NCBI GenBank assembly: GCA_016795365.1
Contig: JAEUHN010000042.1
Coordinates: 62,001 to 126,000, forward strand
Length of the DNA stretch: 64,000 bases
Reading direction: 5' to 3'
From: Verrucomicrobiaceae bacterium
GTDB taxonomy: Bacteria; Verrucomicrobiota; Verrucomicrobiia; Verrucomicrobiales; Verrucomicrobiaceae
Below are positions 53,163 through 60,712 of this stretch, one piece after another. Position 1 is the first letter of the stretch. Each line of letters starts with the position of its first letter. The translations under genes and the position numbers were made by a program. Under the pieces are notes generated by a model. That model was not told the origin of the DNA, did not search any database, and saw nothing but the letters and a program-made list of their open reading frames with translations.

Positions 53163-53509
53163 ACCGCATTTTTATCGAAGGTCTCGATCTCCCTGTGCTC
53201 ATCGGCGTGCCCGATGACGAACGCGCCGACTGGCAGGTGCTCCGGGCCAATGTCACCTTCACTTCGCGCCTCAGCTTTGCTGCGATGAACGACGCCATCG
53301 ACGCGACCATCGACTACCAGGCCGTGGCCAATCGCCTCCGCGCCCTGGCGGCTTCTCGTCCGCGGAAGCTCATCGAGACCCTCGCCTCCGAGATGGCCGA
53401 TTGCCTGCTCACGGAGTTCGCTGCCACCTGGGTGCGCATCGAACTGCGCAAACGCATCCTCCCTGGCACCGACTGCGTGGGCGTCGTCCTGGAGAGGGCA
53501 GGGGAATGA
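53159..53509 (+). CDS. folB: Dihydroneopterin aldolase
   Basis: This 116-residue enzyme splits dihydroneopterin to hydroxymethyldihydropterin in folate synthesis. Family features are the N-terminal RIFIEGLDLPVLIGVPDDER, a substrate-binding Glu region in KLIETLASEMADCLL and the C-terminal strand WVRIELRKR. The length matches FolB. Its ATG sits inside the HAD stop (ATGA), so the two are translated together; the HAD enzyme might perform the missing pterin-phosphate dephosphorylation, which is inference. It converges with the DUF3500 gene. Confidence 0.88.
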   Translation: MNRIFIEGLDLPVLIGVPDDERADWQVLRANVTFTSRLSFAAMNDAIDATIDYQAVANRLRALAASRPRKLIETLASEMADCLLTEFAATWVRIELRKRILPGTDCVGVVLERAGE

Positions 53510-53525
53510 CAACGGTTCGCCTGCG

Positions 53526-54506
53526 CTAGGCGGCGAGGTGGAAGTAGCCGTGGATATGAGGCATGCCGCGGAAATACCAGACCATCTCAGGACCTTCGAT
53601 CTGCCAGGTGTCCCACACCTTGTCGTTGCCAATGTCGAAGGCACCGCCGTAGCAGGAGACGAAGAGCCGCTCGACCATGTTCTTGTCTTCGATGATCTTC
53701 ATCGTGGCGGTCACATCATCAGGTCGGAAACAGGCGAGCATGCGTCGCATGGTATCGAGGAGCTTGGCTTGCTGATCCTTGGTGAGGTCTGCCCCGCTGA
53801 GACCTGGGAGATCTGTTTTGCGCTTCACGATCACCGTGGCGGGATTCTCATCACGGGGCTCGGCACCGACGAGGATCTTCTCACGCTGCTTGCCATCGAG
53901 CGCGGTGTAGAACTCATTGAACAAGAGACCCTGATACCAAAACGGATTGCCCTCGTGGTCCTTGGTCTCGCGGAATGCCTTGGCGAAGTTGCCGTAGAAG
54001 ATCGGTGCGCCGCCAAAGCCGAGCCCGCGGTCGGTGTGCGCATTGCAGCGTCGTGTGACGTGATGGCCCGTGTAGATGAACTCGAAGTTCTTGTCTTTGG
54101 GCGTGCCGAAGAAGCCGACGGAGGGCGTGTTCTTGATCTGGCCCATGAGATCCTTTTGGACCTGCCAGTTCATCTTCTCGCGAAACTCCGGTGCATGAAG
54201 CGACTCGAAGATCTGCTTCACGAGGTCCTGCTGGTCCTTGGTGTAGAAGGTGTGCAGGCGTTGCTCGGGGCAGATATACCACCAGTTGCTGATGAACTTC
54301 CGTTTCGCGTGGTCCACGGGAAGGACGATCTTGGCATGCTGCTCTTCCGTCAGGCTTTTGTAGAACTGCATGGGCAGCGAGTCCTTGGCCGACGGTTCGG
54401 CGCGAAGACCTGGCAAGGCGGCCAGAGCGGTGCTGGCACTGAGTCCGCGGAGGATTTCGCGGCGGCTGAGGACCTGTCTGTCAGTGGAGTGGAGAAGTGT
54501 TTTCAT
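53526..54506 (-). CDS. DUF3500 family exported protein
   Basis: This 326-residue protein has a Tat-type signal (SRREILRGLSASTALAALPG) and a body typical of DUF3500: KRKFISNWWYICPEQR, FFGTPKDKNFEFIYTGHHVT, GGAPIFYGNFAKAFRETKDH and WYFRGMPHIHGYFHLA with several His. The family is common in PVC bacteria; its activity is unknown. The C-terminal His cluster could bind metal. It is transcribed from the same strand as the downstream-numbered concanavalin-like gene, 91 bases apart. Confidence 0.85.
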   Translation of the reverse strand: MKTLLHSTDRQVLSRREILRGLSASTALAALPGLRAEPSAKDSLPMQFYKSLTEEQHAKIVLPVDHAKRKFISNWWYICPEQRLHTFYTKDQQDLVKQIFESLHAPEFREKMNWQVQKDLMGQIKNTPSVGFFGTPKDKNFEFIYTGHHVTRRCNAHTDRGLGFGGAPIFYGNFAKAFRETKDHEGNPFWYQGLLFNEFYTALDGKQREKILVGAEPRDENPATVIVKRKTDLPGLSGADLTKDQQAKLLDTMRRMLACFRPDDVTATMKIIEDKNMVERLFVSCYGGAFDIGNDKVWDTWQIEGPEMVWYFRGMPHIHGYFHLAA

Positions 54507-54597
54507 GAGGTCATGCTCTCGCGAATCGAAGCAAAAGGCCAGCCCGAATTCGATGCGTGTGGTTCGATTGAATCAGAACCCTCATCATCATCGCGTG

Positions 54598-55269
54598 TCA
54601 GTTCATGCCCTCCCAGACCTTTACGTCGTCGATCAGGCAGGTGCCGAAGTCGATGGCTTTGAAGTCAATCTGGGCCTGCCCAGCCATGTCGATGTTCTTG
54701 CTTTCAAAGGTATGCTTCGTGCCGTCGATGGTGAGCAGGATGACGCCTTTCTTGAGTTCGATCGCCACGTCGTGCCACTGATTGATCGTGAAAAGAGGCT
54801 GCTCCGTGGACAGGGTCTCGACGTTCTTCTTGATCGCGAGCGTAGTGGCCTTGGCGCTAAAGCTGATCGTGTGAATGTGATGACCGAGGTCGAGCAAGGG
54901 AAAGCCTTTTTGGTAGTCCTTGCCATCGTAGCGAACGCGCATCGTGCAGACAAAATTCTCCGGCACCCTCTTGAGCCAGATGACCGGCTTCAAACCGGCG
55001 TGGGAAGGATCATCGCTGGCTTTCTTTTTGGCCTGAAACTCCTTCGACGACTCCCTGCCCAAGAGCACGCCGTCCTTGATGGTCCACGTGGTATTCTGGC
55101 GCACTTCCCAGAAGTCGGTGTTGATCTTGCCGCTGTCGAAGTTGTCGGAGTAAACCAGCCTGGTGGTCTTGAAGAGTTCCGGCTTGTATTCTGGGGTGGC
55201 GGCTTCGGATTGAGGGGCCAAGGTGAGTGCGAAAAGGGAAAGCGCAGCGAGGCGGGTGATGGGTTTCAT
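54598..55269 (-). CDS. Secreted concanavalin-like (DUF1080/LamG-type) protein
   Basis: This 223-residue protein starts at the ATG at 55269 (signal peptide MKPITRLAALSLFALTLAPQ). A beta-sandwich of the DUF1080/3-keto-disaccharide hydrolase or LamG type is suggested by LVYSDNFDSGKINTDFWEV, TIKDGVLLGRES, FTINQWHDVAIELKKGVI and the final IDDVKVWEG. These are typical verrucomicrobial carbohydrate-active or binding proteins, though it is short for an enzyme. Upstream extension of the frame is antisense to the cupin region and unlikely to be coding. Confidence 0.8.
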   Translation of the reverse strand: MKPITRLAALSLFALTLAPQSEAATPEYKPELFKTTRLVYSDNFDSGKINTDFWEVRQNTTWTIKDGVLLGRESSKEFQAKKKASDDPSHAGLKPVIWLKRVPENFVCTMRVRYDGKDYQKGFPLLDLGHHIHTISFSAKATTLAIKKNVETLSTEQPLFTINQWHDVAIELKKGVILLTIDGTKHTFESKNIDMAGQAQIDFKAIDFGTCLIDDVKVWEGMN

Positions 55270-55443
55270 GGTCGCCCGAGAACGGGACAATCGCGTGGAG
55301 CTTTCATCCGATGCGGATGGCGCCAACACGCTGAAGCCGTCGCATGAACTAGCGCTCGGCAGTCCTGCGCATGTCGGAAGGCATGAATTCAGTGGGCACC
55401 ATGAAGTGATTGCGCTCCTGTGGTGGTCATCATCCTTTCCTCC

Positions 55444-55905
55444 ATGAATCCCATCCAAGGCTATCATTTGATCAAACCGGAAGATCTCTTCTGGCGTCCT
55501 TCGAATCTCATGAAGATTCCGAATGCTGACTACCTGGAGCGCACCGGAAGCGAGAACATGGGTGCGCGTCTTTGGCGAATGCCGCCGAAGAGTGCCAACA
55601 CACTGCACAAGCACATTCGATCCGAGGAGTTTTACTTCGTGCTCGAAGGCACCGGGCGTCTGCGTGTGGGGGGTGAAACGTTGACCGTGCCGAAATACGG
55701 AGGAGTGCTGGTGGGACCCGAGCAACTGCGACAGGTCTTCAATGACACGGATGAGGAAGTGCTATGGCTGATCATCGGTGCTCCTGAGGAACTCGAGTTT
55801 GTGAAGGGCTCACAGTCCCAGGTGGACCTGAAGCTCTTCTATCCGACCGATCCGACACAGCTGCCCAAAGAACTGGCAGGCGTGCAGTGGCCACCCGTGG
55901 AATGA
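55444..55905 (+). CDS. Cupin-domain protein
   Basis: This 153-residue single-domain cupin starts at the ATG at 55444 (MNPIQGYHLIKPEDLFWRPS). Metal-binding motif 1 is TLHKHIRSEEFYFVLEGTG with two His and a Glu; motif 2 lies around GPEQLRQVFNDTDEE. Function is unknown: cupins may be isomerases, dioxygenases or binding proteins. It diverges from the concanavalin-like gene with 174 bases between starts. Confidence 0.8.
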   Translation: MNPIQGYHLIKPEDLFWRPSNLMKIPNADYLERTGSENMGARLWRMPPKSANTLHKHIRSEEFYFVLEGTGRLRVGGETLTVPKYGGVLVGPEQLRQVFNDTDEEVLWLIIGAPEELEFVKGSQSQVDLKLFYPTDPTQLPKELAGVQWPPVE

Positions 55906-56051
55906 TGCGTCCTCTTCTTGCCTCACGACGTCAGCCGCACGATGAACACGGCCTGCCCCATGTCACACACGCCCATCATGAACGAAGTCGCTGATCGCTC
56001 TCCTCAGCAGCGGAGCACCTTTGACTCGACGTGGTTTTGCTAAACGAGTTC

Positions 56052-57131
56052 ATGCATTACGTCTCTGCATCACAACGGTCGCTTCCCGATTTGTCCACCT
56101 GCGAGTTGGAGCAATGGATGGAGCACCAAGGTTACAAGCCTGCACATGCCGTTCGATTGCTGCGGCGTTTGTATGGAAAGGGCAGCGATGGAGCCTTTGC
56201 CAAGGTTCGATTGCCTGAGGGCTTGGAGCACCTGGTGGCCTCCAGTTTCAAAGCTGAAGCTGCCAGTCTGGCGATGCGCCAAGTGTCAGAGGATGGAACT
56301 ACCAAGTTGCTGTTGAGGCTGGATGACGGGCGAACAGTGGAGTCCGTCTTGATGCCGGACTACAACCCTGCACGTGCCGCTGGATGTATTTCGAGTCAGG
56401 TGGGCTGTGCGATGGGCTGCGACTTTTGTGCGACCACGCAGACGGGGTTCGAGCGCAATCTTACCTCAGGCGAGATTGTGGAGCAGTTCATTCGTCTTCG
56501 ACGCGAAGCCCAGAACGAAGGTCGCACCCTGCGCACCATCGTCTTCATGGGCATGGGCGAGCCGATGTTGAATCTGAAGAACGTGATCGCCGCTGTGCGC
56601 CGCATGGCTGATCCGCAGCTCGGTGCCCTTGGCTGGCGGCAGATCACCATCTCGACGGTCGGCATCGTGCCCGGCATTGATGAATTGCGGGAGGAAAACC
56701 TCGGAGTGCATCTGGCCTTGTCACTTCATGCGCCCGACGACGCTACGCGGGCGGACTTGCTGCCCGTTGGAAAACGTTTCGATGTTCGTGAAGTGCTTGC
56801 CGCCGCAGATCGCTATCAGGAGGCCAGTGGTCGCATCACAACGATTCAGTATTGCCTGCTGGAGGGTGTGAATGATTCTTTGGCCCAGGCACGCGATCTA
56901 TCGCGTCTGCTTGATCGGCGTCGGATGCACGTGAACCTGCTGCGATACAATCCCACCGGGCTCAGTTTGCAGGGGCGCTCCTATGCTCCGAGTTCGCTTG
57001 AGAGGACTGAGGCGTTCCTTGCAGAGCTGCGCAGCCACGGCACGGTCGCGCACCTTCGTCGAGCACGGGGGCCGGACATTGATGCGGCCTGTGGTCAATT
57101 GCGGCGTCGGCAGGCTGAGGCGATGGCCTGA
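56052..57131 (+). CDS. rlmN: 23S rRNA/tRNA adenine-C2 methyltransferase RlmN
   Basis: This 359-residue radical-SAM enzyme methylates A2503 of 23S rRNA and A37 of some tRNAs. The [4Fe-4S] motif is CAMGCDFC (Cx3Cx2C). The methyl-carrying Cys is in DIDAACGQLR, with SSQVGCAMGC and MGMGEPMLNL as other family marks. An in-frame GTG at 56031 would add seven residues; the choice is uncertain because neither start has a Shine-Dalgarno sequence. The gene is upstream of the small cytochrome. Confidence 0.92.
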   Translation: MHYVSASQRSLPDLSTCELEQWMEHQGYKPAHAVRLLRRLYGKGSDGAFAKVRLPEGLEHLVASSFKAEAASLAMRQVSEDGTTKLLLRLDDGRTVESVLMPDYNPARAAGCISSQVGCAMGCDFCATTQTGFERNLTSGEIVEQFIRLRREAQNEGRTLRTIVFMGMGEPMLNLKNVIAAVRRMADPQLGALGWRQITISTVGIVPGIDELREENLGVHLALSLHAPDDATRADLLPVGKRFDVREVLAAADRYQEASGRITTIQYCLLEGVNDSLAQARDLSRLLDRRRMHVNLLRYNPTGLSLQGRSYAPSSLERTEAFLAELRSHGTVAHLRRARGPDIDAACGQLRRRQAEAMA

Positions 57132-57209
57132 GGTAGTGATGTCAAAAGCAGACGATCAACAGACAAGATCCGTGGCACCTCGGCGATGCTCACTCTCGTT
57201 TCCTCCAAC

Positions 57210-57602
57210 ATGAAATGGTTCACGATTCTGCTGATCAGTTTGACGGCCCTCGTTGTGGCGAGAGCCGGCGAGGAGTCGTCTTATGAACCCACGAGGTTCT
57301 TTAATTCGAAGATCCTCCCCATTCTGAAGAACCGCTGTTTCGAATGCCACTCGAAGGATCATGAGGTCGATGGTGGTCTCGCTTTGGACACACGGTCTGG
57401 ATGGGAGACGGGTGGTGACCATGGCCCTGCGGTGAAGCCTCTGGATTTGAAACGCAGTCCCTTGATTCATGCGGTCCGACATCTCGACTCTGACAGCGCC
57501 ATGCCTCCCGACGAGAAGCTGCCGGCGCTTGAGGTTGCGTTGCTGGAGACCTGGGTGCTGCTCGGGGCTCCTGATCCTCGGGTGGAAGCGAAGAAGCCGT
57601 AG
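57210..57602 (+). CDS. Exported PSCyt1-type cytochrome c, standalone
   Basis: This 130-residue protein starts at the ATG at 57210 (signal peptide MKWFTILLISLTALVVARA). A single PSCyt1-like domain has the heme motif CFECH in ILPILKNRCFECHSKDHEVD, followed by the typical SAMPPDEKLPALEVALLETW. It resembles the N-terminal module of large DUF1549 proteins but stands alone, so it may be a partner electron carrier. It starts 78 bases after rlmN. Confidence 0.85.
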   Translation: MKWFTILLISLTALVVARAGEESSYEPTRFFNSKILPILKNRCFECHSKDHEVDGGLALDTRSGWETGGDHGPAVKPLDLKRSPLIHAVRHLDSDSAMPPDEKLPALEVALLETWVLLGAPDPRVEAKKP

Positions 57603-57635
57603 AACTGGATTTGGACGCGTTAACCGAAACCGGAA

Positions 57636-57668
57636 GACCGTCGCTCCCACGATGCGGAAACGACGGTC
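57636..57668. terminator. Bidirectional terminator candidate between converging genes
   Basis: A perfect 8-bp stem (GACCGTCG/CGACGGTC) with a 17-nt loop lies between the converging stops at 57602 and 57687. It is followed by GGTTTGGTT, and AAACC upstream can extend the stem past a small bulge. It may serve both strands. Confidence 0.5.
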
Positions 57669-57686
57669 GGTTTGGTTGGCTCGTGG

Positions 57687-58817
57687 CTACGGATTCGGAA
57701 TCCAAAGCACAGCATGGCGTGTGCCATCCGCTTTGGTCATCACCCCGGCGACGTTGCCCTCGGCATCAACATCAAGCGCTTGTGAGCCAATGAATCCAGC
57801 AGGCAGATAGGCATTGAGATCGATCGCCTGGAACGAAGCATCCCACACCACGGCCCGGTTGTAAGCCGGTGTGTTGATCTTGCTCGGCACATTGACATAG
57901 CCCGCGATGTATGGCCCTGCGACTTTGGTCGCGAAGCTGTGCTCGAAGAGAGCGCCGTCAGCATTGGATGCGTAAGGGTGAATGTTCAGTGCGCTGGCAG
58001 CGGTGCCAGTCCAGACGTGGGCATAGTTGAAGCGCTTGTCTTTCGCACCCTTGACTGCCTCCACCCGCACCCGGATGTCAAAACCTGCATATCCCACCTG
58101 ACGAAAGCCATCAGTGCCATTGGCAACGGACACCACGGCACCCTTCGGGTGCAGCAGCGTGTAGGCTTTGGTTCCACGCCACAGGGCGGCATTCGCGATG
58201 CCTTTCTGCACCATGCCCACCTGCTGCCCACTTGCCACATCGTAGAGGTTGGCGTCGGTGCCGATGTCGGTGGCAGTGCCGGAGGCCACATCCCAAATCA
58301 CGGCATGGGCGCTGCCGAGCGTGGTGCCGTCGCGAGTCAAGCCGATGGCTGAACCCACGATTTGCAGTCCATCCGTCGCATTCGCCTGGCCACCTGCGTT
58401 GGTGAAAGGAATGCTCAGCATCGTTGCGCTGGCGGCCGTGTCATGCCAGGCAAGCGGCACATTGCGATTACCTGTGGAAGCGCCAGCTCCGGAGCCGACC
58501 TGGAGGTTGCCAGCGAAACCCAGCACCACCGAGCGAGCGCCGGTGCCGTCGAGGAAGGAGGGATGTAGATCAGTGGCACCATCTCCAGTCCACAGCGTGG
58601 CGCGGCCTGTGAAGGCGTTGGGCACCGAGCCAGTGTATCCTGCGGCCTGGCCACCACTGGCTGCCTGTGCAGCCCCTGATGCCGACGTAGTGAGATCCAC
58701 GGCTGTGTAGGAAGTCTGTGCTGACAATGACGATGCGCCGAGGAGGTAAACGGCAAGGCCGAGGCCCTGGGTGAGTTTTCGAATCGAGAGACGGGGGATG
58801 GGAAGTCTGGTCTTCAT
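57687..58817 (-). CDS. Exported HAF-repeat protein
   Basis: This 376-residue protein has a long signal peptide (about 1-34, LTQGLGLAVYLLGASSLSAQ) and beta-propeller-like repeats of the extracellular HAF family, such as ATLWTGDGATDLHPS, HAVIWDVASGTATDIGTD and AVVWDASFQAIDLNAYLP, each with a W-(T/D) core. It ends GTRHAVLWIPNP. The function is unknown; the family is widespread in bacterial secretomes. Two strong dyads lie upstream. Confidence 0.8.
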   Translation of the reverse strand: MKTRLPIPRLSIRKLTQGLGLAVYLLGASSLSAQTSYTAVDLTTSASGAAQAASGGQAAGYTGSVPNAFTGRATLWTGDGATDLHPSFLDGTGARSVVLGFAGNLQVGSGAGASTGNRNVPLAWHDTAASATMLSIPFTNAGGQANATDGLQIVGSAIGLTRDGTTLGSAHAVIWDVASGTATDIGTDANLYDVASGQQVGMVQKGIANAALWRGTKAYTLLHPKGAVVSVANGTDGFRQVGYAGFDIRVRVEAVKGAKDKRFNYAHVWTGTAASALNIHPYASNADGALFEHSFATKVAGPYIAGYVNVPSKINTPAYNRAVVWDASFQAIDLNAYLPAGFIGSQALDVDAEGNVAGVMTKADGTRHAVLWIPNP

Positions 58818-58912
58818 GAGATAAATGGTGTGCTGATGGTTGTTCGGTTACTGATGTCCTGGCCGTGACACGCATCACCATGAAGGGGATCAGTTTCTGA
58901 CGCTACTTATTC

Positions 58913-58934
58913 ACCGTAACGAAGCGGTTACGGT
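58913..58934. promoter_or_regulatory. Inverted repeat upstream of the HAF-repeat gene
   Basis: ACCGTAAC and GTTACGGT are perfect 8-base arms around a 6-base centre, 96 bases before the HAF-repeat start. It could be an operator or an RNA hairpin in the leader. Confidence 0.5.
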
Positions 58935-59007
58935 CCAAGGCCGCGGTGTTCAGGAGAGCGCGGCGCAGATGCTCGATCGATGCGCTGAACATCCAAGCGG
59001 TTAGCAA

Positions 59008-59029
59008 TGATGCTGAAATTTCAGCATCA
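59008..59029. promoter_or_regulatory. 22-bp perfect palindrome, candidate operator
   Basis: The half-site TGATGCTGAAA is followed immediately by its exact reverse complement, with no spacer. A palindrome this long is unlikely by chance in 64 kb and is typical of a dimeric repressor site. It lies about 190 bases upstream of the HAF-repeat gene and after the small membrane protein gene. Confidence 0.6.
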
Positions 59030-59135
59030 CGGAGCACGGTGAGACATGAAAAAGCACATGGCCCATGCCGCCGGCCGACATCAGTGAAATGGCCGCGCTG
59101 ATAGAAGCACAAACACGGCGAGTCATCGGCAGCAT

Positions 59136-59348
59136 CTAGCGGCCTGTGATGAAATGCCGCCCCAGCAGGCAGAAGAGCCCAAGCGCCAGGTGGCAGATGC
59201 ACGTCGCGTAGAATTCTCCACGCTTCTCATGGAGCCGGATGATACCGCTTTTGCCCAGCGTGGTGCCACTCACGAGACCGATGATCCCAGCGGCCAGCAT
59301 GAAGGCACCGAACCGGCTTACGGTCTGAAGGTTGTCAGCCGAAGCCAT
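59136..59348 (-). CDS. Small membrane protein co-transcribed with phnA
   Basis: This 70-residue protein starts at the ATG at 59348, four bases after the phnA stop, so the two are probably coupled. Two membrane helices are visible (FGAFMLAAGIIGLVSGTTLG and ATCICHLALGLFCLLGRHFI) with a basic loop between them. I recognise no family. Confidence 0.6.
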   Translation of the reverse strand: MASADNLQTVSRFGAFMLAAGIIGLVSGTTLGKSGIIRLHEKRGEFYATCICHLALGLFCLLGRHFITGR

Positions 59349-59352
59349 CCCG

Positions 59353-59694
59353 TCAGCTCACCACTTTTTTCACAAAGCAGGCCTTCAATCCAATCGCAAT
59401 GCCGTCCATCTTGCACGAGATCTCGTGGTCGCCATCGACGAGGCGAATGGGCTTCGACTTGGTGCCGACTTTCAGGACTTCGGAGGAGCCCTTGAGCTTG
59501 AGGTCTTTGATCATCGCCACGATGTCGCCATCGGCGAGCACATTGCCATACGCATCTTTGACCACACGCTCAGCATCGGGTGCGTCGGCGACGGCTTCCT
59601 TGGACCACTCGTGTCCGCAGGTCATGCATTCAAAACGATCAGGGTGGGCGAGAACGTCGTTCATCTCGCACATGGGGCAGGCAGGGAGGCTCAT
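59353..59694 (-). CDS. phnA: PhnA/YjdM zinc-ribbon protein
   Basis: This 113-residue protein has an N-terminal zinc ribbon (CPMC ... CMTCGHEW) followed by the PhnA domain (VVKDAYGNVLADGDIVAMIK, GLKACFVKKV). The name PhnA is historical; the family is not required for phosphonate use in E. coli and its role is uncertain. Start and length match the family. Confidence 0.93.
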   Translation of the reverse strand: MSLPACPMCEMNDVLAHPDRFECMTCGHEWSKEAVADAPDAERVVKDAYGNVLADGDIVAMIKDLKLKGSSEVLKVGTKSKPIRLVDGDHEISCKMDGIAIGLKACFVKKVVS

Positions 59695-59762
59695 GAGCTG
59701 GCAGAGGACACTAGACCGCCCGTTGAATCAAGCCGCAGACACTCTTATTGCGGGCGCAGGGA

Positions 59763-59969
59763 TCACGGTTCCGCTGATGAAGAAGGTGCTTCGGGAGTGG
59801 GCGAGTTCGCCTGGGCGCTGTCGGATGCTTCCGCAGGCTTGCGGTTCCGCTCAAGGAACCTCGCCAGGAATGGTTTCTCAACGGGCGGCGCACTGCCAGT
59901 CCAATCACGTTTGTCGCGAGAAAGTTTGAAGGGACGCGGGGATCGGTTGCGGATTTTCTGGCTCCTCAT
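59763..59969 (-). CDS. Possible small basic protein
   Basis: This 68-residue frame starts at the ATG at 59969 (MRSQKIRNRSPRPFKLSRDK). The first half is strongly basic with Arg/Lys/Ser, and the tail is Pro/Ser/Ala/Glu-rich. Its codon use resembles neighbouring genes, but there is no family match or signal peptide. It lies in the gap between phnA and the chorismate mutase gene and may be spurious. Confidence 0.4.
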   Translation of the reverse strand: MRSQKIRNRSPRPFKLSRDKRDWTGSAPPVEKPFLARFLERNRKPAEASDSAQANSPTPEAPSSSAEP

Positions 59970-60059
59970 GGCGGGGAAAGGGTGCGCGCTTGAGATAGTG
60001 AAGAGGCGACATGCTGCAACCCCGTTCATCGAGTGCGCCGGCACAGTTCCGCTGTGACC

Positions 60060-60620
60060 TTAGCGATCAACTTTTAGTCCCGCTTCAAGACCCGCGATGG
60101 CTGGTGCGACGATGCTTTCTGAATACCCAGCGAGCGTCAGTGCCTGGCGAGCTTGGACGATGATCGACCCACCGGTGTTCGATGTTCGCGCTTTCTTCAA
60201 GGCTTCCAGCATACGCGTGCCGATTTCATCCAGGGCGGGGCGGATGGTCTTGGCCAGATCGGGGAGGGGCTCCGTCGCGGAAGAAGGCGGTGAGGTGTGG
60301 GAGGCGATCCACTCGAGCTGGAGTTGTTTGGCTGCGTTCATTTGTCCGGTGAAAAACGCCCGGACGGCAGACGCAGGAAGGTCCATCGCCAGTGCCCTCT
60401 GTTCCATGGCATCAAGGAGTTCAGCCTCGCGTTTCGGGTCATTGATAGGCAGGGAACGCGCCTGCTTCACACGGGCAACTTCATCCATCCAGGAGAGGCG
60501 ATCCGCCATGAGCTTGGGCAAGCTGGAAGGGGAAGCTTGACGGGTGAATGGCGTTGCGCATCCGACGAGGATGCTGAGAAGAACAAAGAGTAGCGGGCGA
60601 TGGCGAAGGTCGTGTGACAT
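60060..60620 (-). CDS. Secreted AroQ-gamma-type chorismate mutase
   Basis: This 186-residue protein has a lipoprotein-like signal (LLFVLLSILVGCA) and an all-helical chorismate mutase domain of the periplasmic AroQ-gamma class. Family marks are DRLSWMDEVARVKQARSLPI, NDPKREAELLDAMEQRAL and ASAVRAFFTGQMNAAKQLQL. It converts chorismate to prephenate outside the cytoplasm, where no shikimate enzyme is expected, so its role is unclear; homologues are known as secreted mutases in several bacteria. It lies after a strong terminator for the upstream gene. Confidence 0.82.
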   Translation of the reverse strand: MSHDLRHRPLLFVLLSILVGCATPFTRQASPSSLPKLMADRLSWMDEVARVKQARSLPINDPKREAELLDAMEQRALAMDLPASAVRAFFTGQMNAAKQLQLEWIASHTSPPSSATEPLPDLAKTIRPALDEIGTRMLEALKKARTSNTGGSIIVQARQALTLAGYSESIVAPAIAGLEAGLKVDR

Positions 60621-60655
60621 GATTGGGTGCAGAGAATCTCGCGTTCACATGACAA

Positions 60656-60694
60656 AGGCCAGACTCCTTGTCCATTCGACAAGAAGTCTGGCCT
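60656..60694 (-). terminator. Strong rho-independent terminator after the YHYH gene
   Basis: Arms AGGCCAGACT and AGTCTGGCCT pair perfectly, then after one mismatch CTTGTC pairs with GACAAG around a CATTC loop (17-bp stem in total). On the minus strand CCTTTGTC follows, giving a short T-tract. It separates the YHYH gene from the chorismate mutase gene. Confidence 0.8.
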
Positions 60695-60712
60695 GTTGAT
60701 GGGCGTCTTCGA

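Larger units (their letters stand above)
58818..59135. other. Intergenic region with two strong dyads
   Basis: These 318 bases before the HAF-repeat gene contain no credible gene. They hold an 8-bp hairpin (58913-58934) and a 22-bp perfect palindrome (59008-59029), both listed separately, making this the most structured non-coding segment of the window. Confidence 0.5.

Noticed and set aside
54507-54597. Possible operator CGAATTCG between the DUF3500 and concanavalin-like genes
   Set aside because: An 8-base palindrome is too short to stand out by chance.
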